A stretch of 41,525 nucleotides of DNA from Bacteroidota bacterium (GCA_018267135.1 JAFDZA010000003.1:1-41525); one strand, 5' to 3'. Positions 8,313-18,816 are shown, counted from the first letter of the stretch. Notes: generated by a model not told the origin, from the letters alone. Translations and numbers: made by a program.

Positions 8313-9908
8313 TTAATTCTGCCAGAATATTTTTGAAGTGAACTGGTTAATGGTTCCCTGGGCATTTACCGCGGTGGCATTATTGGCATATTCGGTAAGC
8401 GGGTACAACACCCTTACCGGGGAAACAGGGCTTGTTACACTGGGATCAATAGACAGTGGCACACTCGGAATACCAAGTCTTCTGAAATCGCACCAGGCCT
8501 CCATGCAGTCGATGGATGTCATGGCGGCCCATTTTTGTGTAATGATTGCCTGGATAAGATTACCGCTCGAAGCGCCCCAGTTTACATTAGCCAGTGCCTG
8601 GCCATAATAAGTAGCTGCGGCAGCCGCAGGGTTGGGCACCCCGAGGTAACGAAACGATTCGGCTATACCGGTTTGATAAAAATTTTGAGCCGACCCGGAA
8701 ATCCATCCGCGTTGCGCAGCCTCGGCCTGCAAGAACAAACTTTCGGCAGCCGTAATAAAAGGCAAAGATTGAGACGGGCCGCCTAATACGCCAATTCCAA
8801 AGCCACTGGTGCGAGCCGTTTCGGTGGCGGTAATTCCGGGCTCACCAAAGTCTATGCCTATGTATGGACCTACATTTCCGGTAAATTTCGAGTTTACACC
8901 CGGGTTATCGCCCGGCATTCTAAACAAATAATCGGCACGAGGATCATTATTGTTTACAAAAAAATTCAAACTGAAATTACAAACCCGGTTATAATCGCGC
9001 CCACCTATGGCACTGGCTGCACTAAAGCCGTTGTTTTCCCAAAAGGGATTTTGCAGATCCTGAATTTTAGTGTAGCCCGGCTGAATGAGCGCATCTTGCC
9101 CGGCCCCTAAAAAGCCTCCTCCATTAGCCACCATCTTAGCCAACTCCTGTGTAATCAGCGTTTGAGAGGATGCTACCTGCGATTGCCTGAGTAGTAATCT
9201 TAAATTCATGGTGTTCGCCAACGAAGTCCAAGAACTCATATTACCTCCGAAAATAACATCGGTATTCGCTTTAACCGCTACAGCCGTTGCCGGAGCATTT
9301 TGGATAATTGAAACGGCACTATCTAACTGGAGGGATAAATTTTGATAGATAGTTTGGGCATTATCATACGTGGGTTCTAAATTACCTAGTCCTTTAAATG
9401 TGGAAGAATAAGGCACATTGCCATATACATCTACTAACGAATGAAAGCACCACACCCGCATTATTTTAGCAATGGCCACGTAGTAATCATATCCTTTCAA
9501 TGATTTGGCCAGTGTTTCGGCATAATGGTAATTGCTGGCATTATTGTAGAGCAATGCCCACACCTGCAATTGTTGGTTAGGCTCGGTACCGGCAAAGGTT
9601 ACATTTACCCCATAGGGCAACCAATTATAAGTGAGGTTATAGTTACGAGTTAAATCTCCGGCTTGTGAATACGAGCCGGAGGCGGCCCAGTAGCCTGCCC
9701 AATAGCCGCTGAAAGAGGCCAAATCTACCGATTGAATTTGACCTGAAGCTACGATAGCGCCTGTCAATACATAATCCGGAGCACCTAATACGGTAGGCTG
9801 GTTAGGGTTAGTATTGATGTCTAAGAATGAATTGCAACTACCTGCCAGGAAAAGACAGGCCAGCATCCAAAAAAAGTGAATGGTTTTATTTTTCATAATT
9901 TTTCTCAA
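8313..9908 (-). CDS. SusD/RagB family nutrient-binding outer-membrane lipoprotein
   Basis: This 531-residue SusD-like lipoprotein forms the lid over a SusC transporter and binds the ligand outside the cell. It has a signal peptide and lipobox (LAGSC) near residue 25 and then the family opening FLDINTNPNQP. SusD_2-type features follow: a TPR-like helical region with NASNYHYAETLAKS and VWCFHSLVDVYGNVPYS, and a C-terminal NQFTSKIFWQN. Start may be at 9908 or at the internal ATG four codons later. It begins 10 bp after the susC stop and shares its operon. Nothing in the sequence identifies the substrate, and no glycoside hydrolase is adjacent. Confidence 0.93.
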   Translation of the reverse strand: MRKIMKNKTIHFFWMLACLFLAGSCNSFLDINTNPNQPTVLGAPDYVLTGAIVASGQIQSVDLASFSGYWAGYWAASGSYSQAGDLTRNYNLTYNWLPYGVNVTFAGTEPNQQLQVWALLYNNASNYHYAETLAKSLKGYDYYVAIAKIMRVWCFHSLVDVYGNVPYSSTFKGLGNLEPTYDNAQTIYQNLSLQLDSAVSIIQNAPATAVAVKANTDVIFGGNMSSWTSLANTMNLRLLLRQSQVASSQTLITQELAKMVANGGGFLGAGQDALIQPGYTKIQDLQNPFWENNGFSAASAIGGRDYNRVCNFSLNFFVNNNDPRADYLFRMPGDNPGVNSKFTGNVGPYIGIDFGEPGITATETARTSGFGIGVLGGPSQSLPFITAAESLFLQAEAAQRGWISGSAQNFYQTGIAESFRYLGVPNPAAAAATYYGQALANVNWGASSGNLIQAIITQKWAAMTSIDCMEAWCDFRRLGIPSVPLSIDPSVTSPVSPVRVLYPLTEYANNATAVNAQGTINQFTSKIFWQN

Positions 9909-9917
9909 TAGAAGTTT

Positions 9918-12900
9918 TTAGAAAGTAAAGGCAATGACAAAACCATACGTGCGTGTGGGCGGTGTTTGGTTTACATTGGTAGTACCTGCTCCATTGCTGG
10001 TGTCGCTGCTAAACTCAGGATCGGTCCACTTGTTAGAATCGGGCCTCCACATCAGCAGATTTCTGCCCACCAAACTGGTACGTATCGCTTTGATGAATTT
10101 AAGATTACCCAAAATAGATTTAGGCAACTGGTAGCTCAGGTTTACTTCGCGCAGTTTCCAAAATGCACCCGAGGTAACGAAGTTTGAGGTTACGTTATAG
10201 TAAATATTTTGCCAGAAATTATAGTTGCCATCATTAATGGTGATATTTGTATTGGGTACATAAGTGTGCCCGCCATCGGTAGAATAAACAGAGTTAGGAA
10301 AAACAAAACGCTGTCTTCCTGCCTGAGCCGAATTATAATCTATGCCTCCGAATATCAGGTTCTGCCCCATCTGGTTATAGATTACATTTCCGCTTCTGTA
10401 ATCGAGCAATACACTCAGCGAAAGTCCTTTAAAGCTTACCGAAGTATTAAGCCCCAACCGGTGCTTGGGGTTGGCCTGTCCCATAATTTTAGGCGTAGGA
10501 TCTTGAGAGGGTAAACCTGTTACGGGGTCAACAATTACTTTGCCGGTGGCTTTATCGCGCAAATAATCAATTGCTTTTACTACCGGGTATTGCTGGCCTA
10601 CTACAGCCCAGGAGTTGGTGGTATTTCCACCATTATCCAGTACATTAATTTGATTCAACTTATCACCGGTAGGCCCTGTGTATATAGACAACGGTGTGTT
10701 CGTGATCAACTCCGTAAAGTTGGCGCCTATCGTCCACTTAAAACCAGAGTTTGTAGATATGGGTGTGTAGTTCAAATCAAATTCAAGGCCGCGGTTCAGC
10801 ATTTCACCCGTGTTGATAAGAGCGTTGGAGTAACCGGCCGAATTAGATACCTGAAATGAAACGGTTTGGTTTGTAGTGTTAGTTTGGTAATAGGCTGTTT
10901 TAAAATTCAGTTTTCCTTCCCAAAATCCCAACTCCAATGTCATTTCTTTAGCCGATGTAAACTCCGGCTTTATGCTTTGCTGAATGGCCGACTGGCCAAG
11001 GTATAGAACCGGTGAGGGGCCATTAGTATAGTAAGGCGAACTGGCTGAAAAAGGATTTTGAAGTTGGTATGGGTTCAGGCTAACGTTCCCCACTTTGGCC
11101 AATGATCCGGTAATCTTTCCAAAAGTTAAAATACCGCCTTCTTTTAAAGAAGGAAATGCATCGGTGAAAACAAATGCCGCATCTACCTCCGGGTAGCTGA
11201 ATGATCGGTTATTTATATTGAGCAGCGATGTCCAGTCGTTTCGGTACGATCCGTGAACCGACAGGTATTTGTATGTCAGCGCTAAGTCGCCATACAAACC
11301 AATTTTGCGATAACGCTGTTCAAATACATTACCCGCTATATTTCCATTGCGATAGGCGATGTTGTATATAACCGGGTTCAGATAAAGCAAATTACCTGAG
11401 TTGATATTAGTGGCCGATGTATAATCATCAAAAATATTATTGCCCAAAATAAGTTTAGCGTGAAAGTCTTCGCTGAAATCTTTGCTGAACGTGGCCAAAA
11501 AATCGGTGTTGATTCTCTTCGTGTTGGTGTTGTTATTAGCTACGGCAGGAGGTGTATTGCCACTCCCATTCTGATACAGATACTTGTTTACGTTGGCTAT
11601 GGTGGGGTCGAACAATAAAGGCAACGTGTTATCTTGTTCTTGGTAGGTTTGGCTGTTTAATCCGGCCCGGCCAAGTAAGTTCAACCATTTGGTGGGCTGC
11701 AACGAGAGTTCCAGATTGCCCAAAAAATCTTGTTGGTTGGTAACCATCCTGTTTTGATCAAGATCATAATAGGGATTTAAGAAGAAGTCATTGTAATAAC
11801 CGGTAGCGCCTGCAAATTTATAGTTTTGCCAATTGGCCAGTTGAGTAAGGGGCACTTGCATGGGGGTATTCATCCATTCATTATAAACACCACCTGCGTC
11901 ACTTGTTCTATCTTGGTGTGTTAGCCCGTACGTTAGCCTATAACCGATTTTAAAAATGCCGTACTGCCGGCTGCCATTAAACCGGAATGTATTGCGGCTG
12001 TAGGTATCTTTGGGCACCACACCGGAGCGGTTTACATTTTGAAAGGAAACAAAGTAGGTAGATTTATCATCTCCGGCAGAGAGGGATGCATCGTTCTGTT
12101 GCGTAATACCCGTTTTCCAAAATTTTAATTTGTCGTTATACTTTGGCGAATAGGTGGTATAATACGTACTGCCATCGGCCAACGGTCTGCCCAGCGGCAC
12201 CATGGCGCCATTAAACTGAGGGCCAAAACTTTGATTTTCAAAAGCTACATAGCCTGCAGGAAAATTAGGATCGAGCGTATAAACATCCTATGCCCCGGTG
12301 GTTTCGCCTCCATAGCTTCCAAACCGCTGTTGCAACTTAGGTAAATAAGAAACTTGTTCAAGCTGGGTGGTAGAACTGACATTGATTTCGGGAGCCGAAT
12401 TCTTTTTGCCTGCTTTGGTATTGATTACCAACACTCCGTTGGCTGCAGTAGATCCGTACAACGCAGCGGCTGTAGCGCCTTTTAAAACCGTAACGTTATC
12501 TACATCATTCGGATTGATGGAATTCAGGTATTTAGAATCTACCTGTACCCCATCTAATACAACCAGCGCCTGGTTGTTCCCAAGAAACGATCGGTTTCCA
12601 CGCAGCACAACTCTTACCCCGCCATTTACCGAATTACTGGTTTGGTTAATCTGCAACCCGGAAACTTTAGCGCTTAAGGCGGCCGCCAGATTGGTTACTT
12701 TCGATTGGTTAATATAGTCCGACTTAATATTCGCTACCGAATAGCCTATCGTTTTTGTATCACGTTCGATACCCACTGCGGTTACTATTACTTCGCCCAG
12801 TTGGGTGATGTCGTTCTGCATGGTAATATCAACCACCGAGCGATCACCCACTGCTTGTTCAAGGGTTTTGTAACCCACAAATGAAAATCTTAACGTAGCC

Positions 12901-13106
12901 CCTGCGGGAGCATTAAGCGAATACTCTCCATTCGCATTAGTAATAGCACCTATGCCGGTGCCCGTAACAATAACACTTACGCCTGGCAGATCAGAGCCGT
13001 CTTCTGCCTTTACTTTTCCTTTCACGGTATGCTCTTGCGCAAACGAATTCGCAAACGATAGAGTGAGGTAAGAAGACAGCAACACATACAGTAGCTTTCT
13101 CATCAT
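9918..13106 (-). pseudogene. SusC/RagA TonB-linked outer-membrane transporter, interrupted by one in-frame TAG
   Basis: Together the frame encodes a normal-length (~1062-residue) SusC protein, a TonB-dependent outer-membrane channel paired with the SusD lid. Residues 1-272 (13106-12291) hold the signal peptide, a carboxypeptidase-regulatory-like domain (HTVKGKVKAEDG ... FVGYKTL) and the plug (RGNRSFLGNNQALVVLDG, ALYGSTAANGVLVI). A TAG stop at 12290-12288 follows GETTGA. Translation in the same frame continues DVYTLDPNFPAGYVAFENQS and runs to the barrel end FVIAFTF at 9918; no frameshift is involved. A Tyr, Gln, Lys, Glu, Trp, Leu or Ser codon changed by one base would explain it. An ATG at 12203 is not a credible natural start, because it lacks a signal peptide. 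True nonsense mutation, assembly error or readthrough cannot be told apart from this sequence. Confidence 0.9.
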
Positions 13107-13177
13107 AAGTTTAAGTTTAGTTTAGGTTTGAAAGTGAAATGTAGAGTTTGCTACGTGGCGAAAGCAAATATTTTAAT

Positions 13178-13209
13178 CAAAATTATGTAGCCTTAAATTT
13201 GTTTTAAGG
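13178..13209 (-). promoter_or_regulatory. Possible susC promoter -7 element with adjacent dyad
   Basis: On the minus strand TAATTTTG (13185-13178) matches TAnnTTTG and is 72 bp before the susC ATG. Just upstream, CCTTAAA-TTTGT-TTTAAGG (13191-13209) is a perfect 7-5-7 dyad lying between the -7 and -33 positions, where a repressor or activator could act. No TTTG is visible at -33, so the promoter call is weak. Confidence 0.3.
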
Positions 13210-13510
13210 TTGATTTGATCAGGATTAAGTTTTACGAAATAGGTTTTAAAAAATAGATAAGAATAACCTCTGGGGGTGCAACCGAATACATTAATTTAAA
13301 AAATATTAAGTGTTTTTTTGCTAAACAAAATAACTTAAAAGAGGTTATCTCTTGAGAGCGGTTGATTGTTATATAATTATTTAACGAGAACAATCTATCA
13401 AAACATCCACTCTACACTCACCGGCCGCACTGCTTATTGATTGAAAGGAAAATTATTGCGCCAACGTATTGCTTATAATAAAAGATCAGATCTCACGAAT
13501 TTTGTAATTC
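13210..13510. other. AT-rich non-coding stretch upstream of susC
   Basis: I find no gene or RNA in this stretch. It contains a 9-bp inverted repeat (ATAACCTCT at 13263-13271 and AGAGGTTAT at 13341-13349) of unknown meaning. It separates the susC promoter region from an IS3-type remnant, so part of it may be decayed insertion-sequence DNA. Confidence 0.4.
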
Positions 13511-13660
13511 TCAAGGTCGATGCCAATTGTTATCGGTCATCCATTCCTCAATTTTTTCGCGCACTTCTTTTAGGGAATAAAAAATATTCGCATTGAGCCA
13601 TTCTTTTTGCATGCTGCCGTTGCATTTTCCTACACATCCGTTCGGCATGGGTTTTCCCGG
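13511..13660 (-). pseudogene. C-terminal scrap of an IS3-family transposase (rve integrase core)
   Basis: Reading the minus strand from 13660 to a TGA at 13511 gives PGKPMPNGCVGKCNGS followed by KEWLNANIFYSLKEVREKIE and ending NNWHRP. This aligns residue for residue with the IS3-family OrfB pattern PGKPxQNAFIESFNGS...ECLNxxxFxSLxDAREKIExWxxDYNxxRPH. Here the segment is cut on both sides: a TAA precedes PGKP and the frame stops at HRP. The catalytic-glutamate region of the family (the E of FIESFNG) is replaced by G, another sign of decay. No terminal inverted repeats could be matched. Confidence 0.8.
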
Positions 13661-13835
13661 TTAAATGTAGGTTAAGATGATTGGATGTTTACGGCTCATT
13701 GAATTTTGTTTAACACTATCAACCAGCACATAAATACTACTGCAGCAATAACCCTAAAATAGTCTTCTATTTCTTTGCTACCACTATTGCAGGCATTTAA
13801 CCCAGTGCAGCATAAGGCAATCGATAAAATAATGT

Positions 13836-14267
13836 TTAAGGTTTTTTAGTAGTAAGGATAATTGTGCTTCCAGGGGTTGCCACATTCTGCAGGTCCTCTG
13901 CCGTAATAAAAACATTTACAGGCTTAAAAGGAAAGTTTGTTCTTAATGAACCTTTAAGGTTTTTGCCGGAAGTGTTTATCTGTCCAATATTCTTTACGCC
14001 ATTAGATTGTGTTTCAACCCACACAATATAGGTTGCTCTTGGCGGAGTAAGTCTATTTGATGCGGCCAGATTTTTCAATGTTACATCAACTCTGTAATTA
14101 TTGTTCTTGTCTGTTTGTATTTTCACTGTGCCGGTTGCCGCAGGAACAACAGTGGATATTCCGAAAGTCATTTTTTGAGAACATGAACTAACAGAAACAA
14201 GAATTACAACTGAAAGAAAAAAAGATAATACAGATGCTGCTTTGAGTGAGTGATTTGCCTTTTTCAT
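13836..14267 (-). CDS. Hypothetical lipoprotein with an anti-sigma-like beta domain
   Basis: This is a 143-residue exported protein. The N-terminus is charged and hydrophobic and ends in the lipobox SVSSC near residue 29, so it is predicted to be lipid-anchored. The mature part reads like the beta-sandwich of anti-sigma-K/RskA C-terminal domains: ATYIVWVETQSNGVKNIGQI, then NVFITAEDLQNVATPGSTIIL. In that family the domain lies after a transmembrane helix, whereas here it stands alone without a sigma-binding helix domain. The similarity is structural and remembered, so function is unknown. It is a single gene with AT-rich flanks and the IS3 remnant about 175 bp beyond its stop. Confidence 0.75.
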   Translation of the reverse strand: MKKANHSLKAASVLSFFLSVVILVSVSSCSQKMTFGISTVVPAATGTVKIQTDKNNNYRVDVTLKNLAASNRLTPPRATYIVWVETQSNGVKNIGQINTSGKNLKGSLRTNFPFKPVNVFITAEDLQNVATPGSTIILTTKKP

Positions 14268-14445
14268 ATTGTTAAATTTTATATTGTTGTTATTACTGTT
14301 TTAAAAATAGGGAGTAGGTATTCAATTCTCCGACTAGATTTCTTATTTTTTTAGACTGAAAGATAAACAATAGAAGCGAAGATATTAGCCTTACCGTACT
14401 TTTCATCGGCTTTTTATTATGCAGGCCTACCCACCTCTGGTTATC

Positions 14446-14874
14446 TTATTTTTTGCTAATAAGATTGTCAATGGAATATTTTCCTGCGCCCGAAATTAAA
14501 ATTGAAAAGTATATAGCACTATAAATAAAAGGCAATTCTTGTCTCCCTAATCCATCGGATCCATGAATTATAAATACTACTACCAACATAGTTATCAACA
14601 GTGGAAATACTGCCAGGCGGGTTGCTAGTCCTAAAATTAATAAAATGGAGCAAATCACTTCGGCAAATACAGCCAGATAAAAAGAAGCCGTTACCCCAAC
14701 TCCAATTGGATCGGCAAATTGAATAGGTTCATCACTCAACAGTTTAGAAAATTTGCCTGCACCATGGTTGGCTATCATAAAGAATCCAACGGTAAGTCTA
14801 AGCAATAACAATACAAATGAGATTTGATTGGAGTAGTTCCCGATGTTTATTATTTTTTTTATTAATGCTTTCAT
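14446..14874 (-). CDS. DoxX-family integral membrane protein
   Basis: This 142-residue membrane protein has four hydrophobic segments (about residues 18-38, 62-83, 86-105 and 114-132). The start of the first segment, LLRLTVGFFMIANHGAGKF, and EVICSILLILGLATRLAVFPLLITM are typical of the DoxX family. Members are small four-helix membrane proteins, a few linked to quinone or thiosulfate redox chemistry, most without a proven role. It lies 48 bp beyond the start codon of the M28 peptidase gene and is read in the same direction, but nothing links them functionally. Confidence 0.88.
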   Translation of the reverse strand: MKALIKKIINIGNYSNQISFVLLLLRLTVGFFMIANHGAGKFSKLLSDEPIQFADPIGVGVTASFYLAVFAEVICSILLILGLATRLAVFPLLITMLVVVFIIHGSDGLGRQELPFIYSAIYFSILISGAGKYSIDNLISKK

Positions 14875-14922
14875 AAATATGAGCGTACAAAAGTGTCCAA
14901 CAAAATGTTTATTTCTCAGGAA

Positions 14923-16317
14923 TCACAACCCGTATTTATCAATTAAAAATACCAGTGCGGCCATAGCGGCAGCGCCCATCTCCAGCTCGCGAGGGCTCAC
15001 TTTATCAATAGTGTCTTCGGGGGTATGGTGATAATCGAAGTAGCGCTGTGTGTCGGGCGAAAAATCTATTAACGCAGTGCCCGATGGAGCCAGCGGGCTA
15101 ATGTCGGCCCCTCCGCCCGGATGATTAAAATCGGTGAGCCCATACGCTTCAAACAAAGGCTTCCAACTTTTAATTTTATTCTTTACCGCATCGGTAGCCA
15201 TCATCGAAAACCCGCGGGGGGTAAACCCTCCCTCATCTGACTCGATCGCTGCAATGTGTTTTTCTTTTTTTACTTTGGCCAGTTCAGCGTATTTCATTCC
15301 GCCTCTTAATCCATTTTCTTCGTTCATAAACATAACCGCACGCAAGGTGCGTTTTGGTTTAATGCCTAACATCTTAAACAGTCGCAACACTTCGATGGCC
15401 TGCACGCAGCCGGCTCCGTCATCATGTGCGCCCTGAGCCAGGTCCCACGAATCAAGATGCCCGCCTATAACAATGATCTCCTCTTTATACTCACTTCCAT
15501 TAAGTTGGCCCACTACATTATACGAAGGGGCATCGTCCAGCATTTCGCAATGGGTTTCAATATACACCTGTAGTTCTTTTTCTTCTTTAACCAGTTTAGA
15601 GAGGAGTTCGGCATGTTTGGTACTCACGGCTATGGCTGGAATTTTAGGAACATTCTCGGCATACCGCATAGAACCCGTGTGCGGATAGTCTTCCAGATTT
15701 ATACCCATCGAGCGCACGATAACGGCCACAGCACCCAACTTTGCAGCTTCGGATGCACCTCCCCCACGTTGGTCCACGGCCCCGCCATAGGCGGCAAATG
15801 TATTGATCTGTGTGGGATCCATAGGCCGGTTAAAAAAAACAATTTTTCCCTGAATGGCTTTTGCTCCCAGTTGTTTCAATTCTTCAAAACTTTTTACTTC
15901 CACCACGGGTGCGCTTACACCGGCCGGGCCGGTACCCACTGAATTACCTAACGCACACACCGACAGATTCATCGTTCCCATTTTCTTTGAATTAATTACC
16001 CGCGCAATTTCTTTCTGGCCACGTACCCAGTGTGGCACCATTACCGGCTGGAGCCACACCGAATCAAAGTCATTGCTTTCCATGATGTGGCGGCTCCATT
16101 CTACAGCCGCAGCCGCCCCCGGTGATCCGGAAAGTCGCGGCCCTATATTAAGACACAAATCTTTTAATAAAGGATAGGCCTTCCCGTTTTTAAGTGCTTC
16201 ATTAAAAATTTCTTTGATACTCTGCTGGTCTTGTGCCGTTTGGGCAAACAGTATGGTCGTCAATCCAAGAAAGAAAAGAGGTAATAATTTTTTCATTCGA
16301 TTTTTTTTTGAAAGCAA
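14923..16317 (-). CDS. Secreted M28-family zinc aminopeptidase/carboxypeptidase (PA-domain type)
   Basis: This 464-residue exported metallopeptidase resembles carboxypeptidase Q and similar M28 enzymes. A signal peptide ends at LFAQ; the internal ATG at 16296 (MKKLLPLFF) gives the more usual start. A PA-like insert spans about residues 120-260. The two-zinc peptidase domain shows GGHLDSWD (H287, D289), GAHDDGAG (D299/D300 region), FMNEENGLRGG (E333/E334), ESDEGGF (D361), and the last ligand in YHHTPEDT. All expected metal ligands are present, so it should be active. It follows the TonB receptor gene by 69 bp on the same strand. It probably releases amino acids or dipeptides in the periplasm. 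Confidence 0.93.
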   Translation of the reverse strand: MLSKKNRMKKLLPLFFLGLTTILFAQTAQDQQSIKEIFNEALKNGKAYPLLKDLCLNIGPRLSGSPGAAAAVEWSRHIMESNDFDSVWLQPVMVPHWVRGQKEIARVINSKKMGTMNLSVCALGNSVGTGPAGVSAPVVEVKSFEELKQLGAKAIQGKIVFFNRPMDPTQINTFAAYGGAVDQRGGGASEAAKLGAVAVIVRSMGINLEDYPHTGSMRYAENVPKIPAIAVSTKHAELLSKLVKEEKELQVYIETHCEMLDDAPSYNVVGQLNGSEYKEEIIVIGGHLDSWDLAQGAHDDGAGCVQAIEVLRLFKMLGIKPKRTLRAVMFMNEENGLRGGMKYAELAKVKKEKHIAAIESDEGGFTPRGFSMMATDAVKNKIKSWKPLFEAYGLTDFNHPGGGADISPLAPSGTALIDFSPDTQRYFDYHHTPEDTIDKVSPRELEMGAAAMAALVFLIDKYGL

Positions 16318-16386
16318 TATACTTTATAAAACGGACACTCCCAGCCGATACGGGGTAAATGGCAAATCGGATAACCCGTGAAACAG

Positions 16387-18816
16387 CTAAAACGAAACCA
16401 TCAGTTTAACACAAAAATTTCTACCCATACCATAAATACCGGAGCGCCCATTGGGTGATTGAGCATAGTATTCAAAGTATTTAAGCCGGCTTAAATTAGA
16501 CTGGTACACTTCATCTAATAAATTGTTTACCTGCGCTTGCAACTGCCATCGTTTTAAAAAAGTAGCACTTACGCCTACATCAAAAAGAATATATCCTGGG
16601 GTACGCGTCTCGGTATTGTATAGCGCCAGAAAACGGTTTTGGGTTGCGTTCCAATCCATCTCAACAAACGTATTGAATCCCGATACCCACGAAGATTTAA
16701 TATTGATTTGCTGATTAGCTGAACTAACCCACCGGGCCGGGGGAATAAACGGAAGGTACTCTCCTTGCTGTTTTTTATTTTCAAAAAAAGTATCGCGGTT
16801 AAAGCCATAGCAGAGCGCCAACTGATTATTCCATGAAAAGCCGGGTACGGCAGTTGGTTTCCAGTTAAAGGTAGACTCTAAGCCATACAATTGGGCGGAC
16901 GACTGTTGGTATTGAAAAGTACGATTGCCTTGCGCATCGGTTAGAGGGCGGCCTTGCCCATCTACCAACTGATTGAGATAAATATAGTTTTGTATATTTT
17001 TATTAAATAAACTCAGCGAAGTAGAAATGGTTTCATAATCTGCAAACAACCCGGCATCTTCCTGCCAACTAAACTCCGGCACAAAATGTAAGTTGCCAAT
17101 ATAAATAATATGCGCCCCGGCATCTAAACCGTTGGAGGCAATTTCAGAAATACTCGGTGCCCGGTAGCCGCGCGAAAAATTAACTTTTAAACTGAGATGT
17201 TCTGCAATCTGATGAGCCATACCCAAACTCATAGAAAAGCCGTAGTACGATTGCCGAACAGAAGGAAACTGACGAGTGGCCAAAATCGTATCGGGTGGTA
17301 TGACCGGCCGCTCGAAACCATGACTATCGGTACGGGCATATAAAGAATGGGTAGCAATGGTGCGGTAATCCATCCGGGCTCCTCCTGTTACATTCCACTT
17401 ACCTTTTTTCCAATGGCTTAGTACATACGCACCCACATCGGTTAGCCCATAGTTAGGAATAGGAAAGTTGGTCGCTTCTTTTATTTTATTTTGTTGCACC
17501 ATGCCGTTTACTCCAACCGAAAAATCTAAGGCTGCGTATTCGGGTGTATTGTAGCGGATACTATAACTCAACGTATTCAACTGTAGAAATGTGCCTGCCT
17601 GAGCCGGTGCCGTAGGATGATTAAATTCTCTCCTGATGTTTTGTGTAAACGCAACTAATGTATTGATATCGCTTTTGCCTACTTGGTAGTGGTTGTTTAT
17701 GTAGGCACGATAATGCTGTATGCGTTGGTGCAAAGGGCTGAGAGAGTATGAATTTAATTCGGAAGCAGAAACAATCGGCCTGGTTTTGATGTCATCCTGA
17801 TCGCCTTCGTAAATTTGTTGAGTAAATTTTCGGGTCAGCGAATCGCGGCTGCCATCAGGGATGCCCTGCAAGTTGTCATACCATGATAAATTAAAATGGG
17901 TAGTTCCGGCTACACTACGATAGCCAATGAGTGCAGAAATATTTTTTTCCTGAAAGCCCGTATTATACACCCGTCCATCTACAGCATTAGTATAATTTTT
18001 GGCTATGCGAAGCGAACCCCGCAAAGCCCAAAGCCAGTGTCGGTTTCCTTGCGCTATTCTGAGTCCTTTCCCTATCAATCCATTATTGCTTTGGTATTCC
18101 GATAGCCAACGACCCCGCAGCACCCCATCGGTTTCTTTCGGAACGTAAGGGTGTAAACTTACCACACCGGCCAGTGCATCGGAGCCATACACAATGCTTG
18201 CCGGGCCTTTCACTACTTCTGCTTTCTCCACATTATAGTTATCAATTTCCAAGCCATGCTCCCCACCCCACTGCTGGCCTTCCTGCCGAACTCCATCGTA
18301 AAGTGTAAGCACCCGGTTAAACCCAAGGCCGCGAATAAACGGCTTTGAAATATTCGGGCCTGTTTTTAACATACTAATGCCTGGTGTATGGCGGGCTATG
18401 ACATCCATCACATTATTTTCGTTCGACATTTCAATCATCTTGGCGGTAATAATGTTAATCGCGATGGGATTTTTTCTAACCAAAGAGGCATGCGTCATGG
18501 CTGTAATCACTACCTCACTCAGTTCTTGCGGATTAGGCATGAGAGCCAATTCGTAGTTGACTTTATGAGGATCGATGTAGATGGTGTCGGTTTGATAGCC
18601 GACATACGAAAGAACAAGCCGGTCTCCCTCACGAGCCACCATCTTAAATTTTCCAAATAGATCAGTTGTAGTTCCTTGCCGGGATTTTGTTAACCACAAT
18701 GTGCATCCGGCCAGCGGCTGCTCTGTATCTCGGTCTGTAACCGTTCCCATGATGGCCGGTTGAGCCATACAGCCCAAACCGATTAACAAAAAAAGTATTA
18801 CATTATATAGTTTCAT
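16387..18816 (-). CDS. TonB-dependent outer-membrane receptor, probably for a metal or its chelate
   Basis: This 809-residue active-import receptor has a signal peptide (GLGCMAQ), a carboxypeptidase-regulatory-like domain (about 20-105: IMGTVTDRDTEQPLAGCTL, LSYVGYQTDT), a plug domain (about 110-225: KPFIRGLGFNRVLTLYDGVR, GPASIVYGSDALAGVV) and a 22-strand-type barrel closing in LMVSF. Unlike SusC it has no SusD partner and is of the FecA/CirA-like size class. A metal-type operator-like palindrome lies immediately before the ATG, and a His/Cys-containing exported protein is encoded upstream on the same strand. These suggest manganese, iron, zinc or copper uptake; the substrate itself cannot be read from the sequence. 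Confidence 0.93.
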   Translation of the reverse strand: MKLYNVILFLLIGLGCMAQPAIMGTVTDRDTEQPLAGCTLWLTKSRQGTTTDLFGKFKMVAREGDRLVLSYVGYQTDTIYIDPHKVNYELALMPNPQELSEVVITAMTHASLVRKNPIAINIITAKMIEMSNENNVMDVIARHTPGISMLKTGPNISKPFIRGLGFNRVLTLYDGVRQEGQQWGGEHGLEIDNYNVEKAEVVKGPASIVYGSDALAGVVSLHPYVPKETDGVLRGRWLSEYQSNNGLIGKGLRIAQGNRHWLWALRGSLRIAKNYTNAVDGRVYNTGFQEKNISALIGYRSVAGTTHFNLSWYDNLQGIPDGSRDSLTRKFTQQIYEGDQDDIKTRPIVSASELNSYSLSPLHQRIQHYRAYINNHYQVGKSDINTLVAFTQNIRREFNHPTAPAQAGTFLQLNTLSYSIRYNTPEYAALDFSVGVNGMVQQNKIKEATNFPIPNYGLTDVGAYVLSHWKKGKWNVTGGARMDYRTIATHSLYARTDSHGFERPVIPPDTILATRQFPSVRQSYYGFSMSLGMAHQIAEHLSLKVNFSRGYRAPSISEIASNGLDAGAHIIYIGNLHFVPEFSWQEDAGLFADYETISTSLSLFNKNIQNYIYLNQLVDGQGRPLTDAQGNRTFQYQQSSAQLYGLESTFNWKPTAVPGFSWNNQLALCYGFNRDTFFENKKQQGEYLPFIPPARWVSSANQQINIKSSWVSGFNTFVEMDWNATQNRFLALYNTETRTPGYILFDVGVSATFLKRWQLQAQVNNLLDEVYQSNLSRLKYFEYYAQSPNGRSGIYGMGRNFCVKLMVSF

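Noticed and set aside
13263..13349. ATAACCTCT / AGAGGTTAT as insertion-sequence ends
   Set aside because: Nine bases separated by about 70 bp, with the transposase scrap outside the pair, give no support for an element boundary.
13696..13841. Minus-strand open frame reading ILSIALCCTGLNACNSG and ending LIVLNKIQ
   Set aside because: It looks like a small lipoprotein, but there is no ATG, GTG or TTG start before the hydrophobic part, and it sits in AT-rich DNA next to an insertion-sequence scrap.
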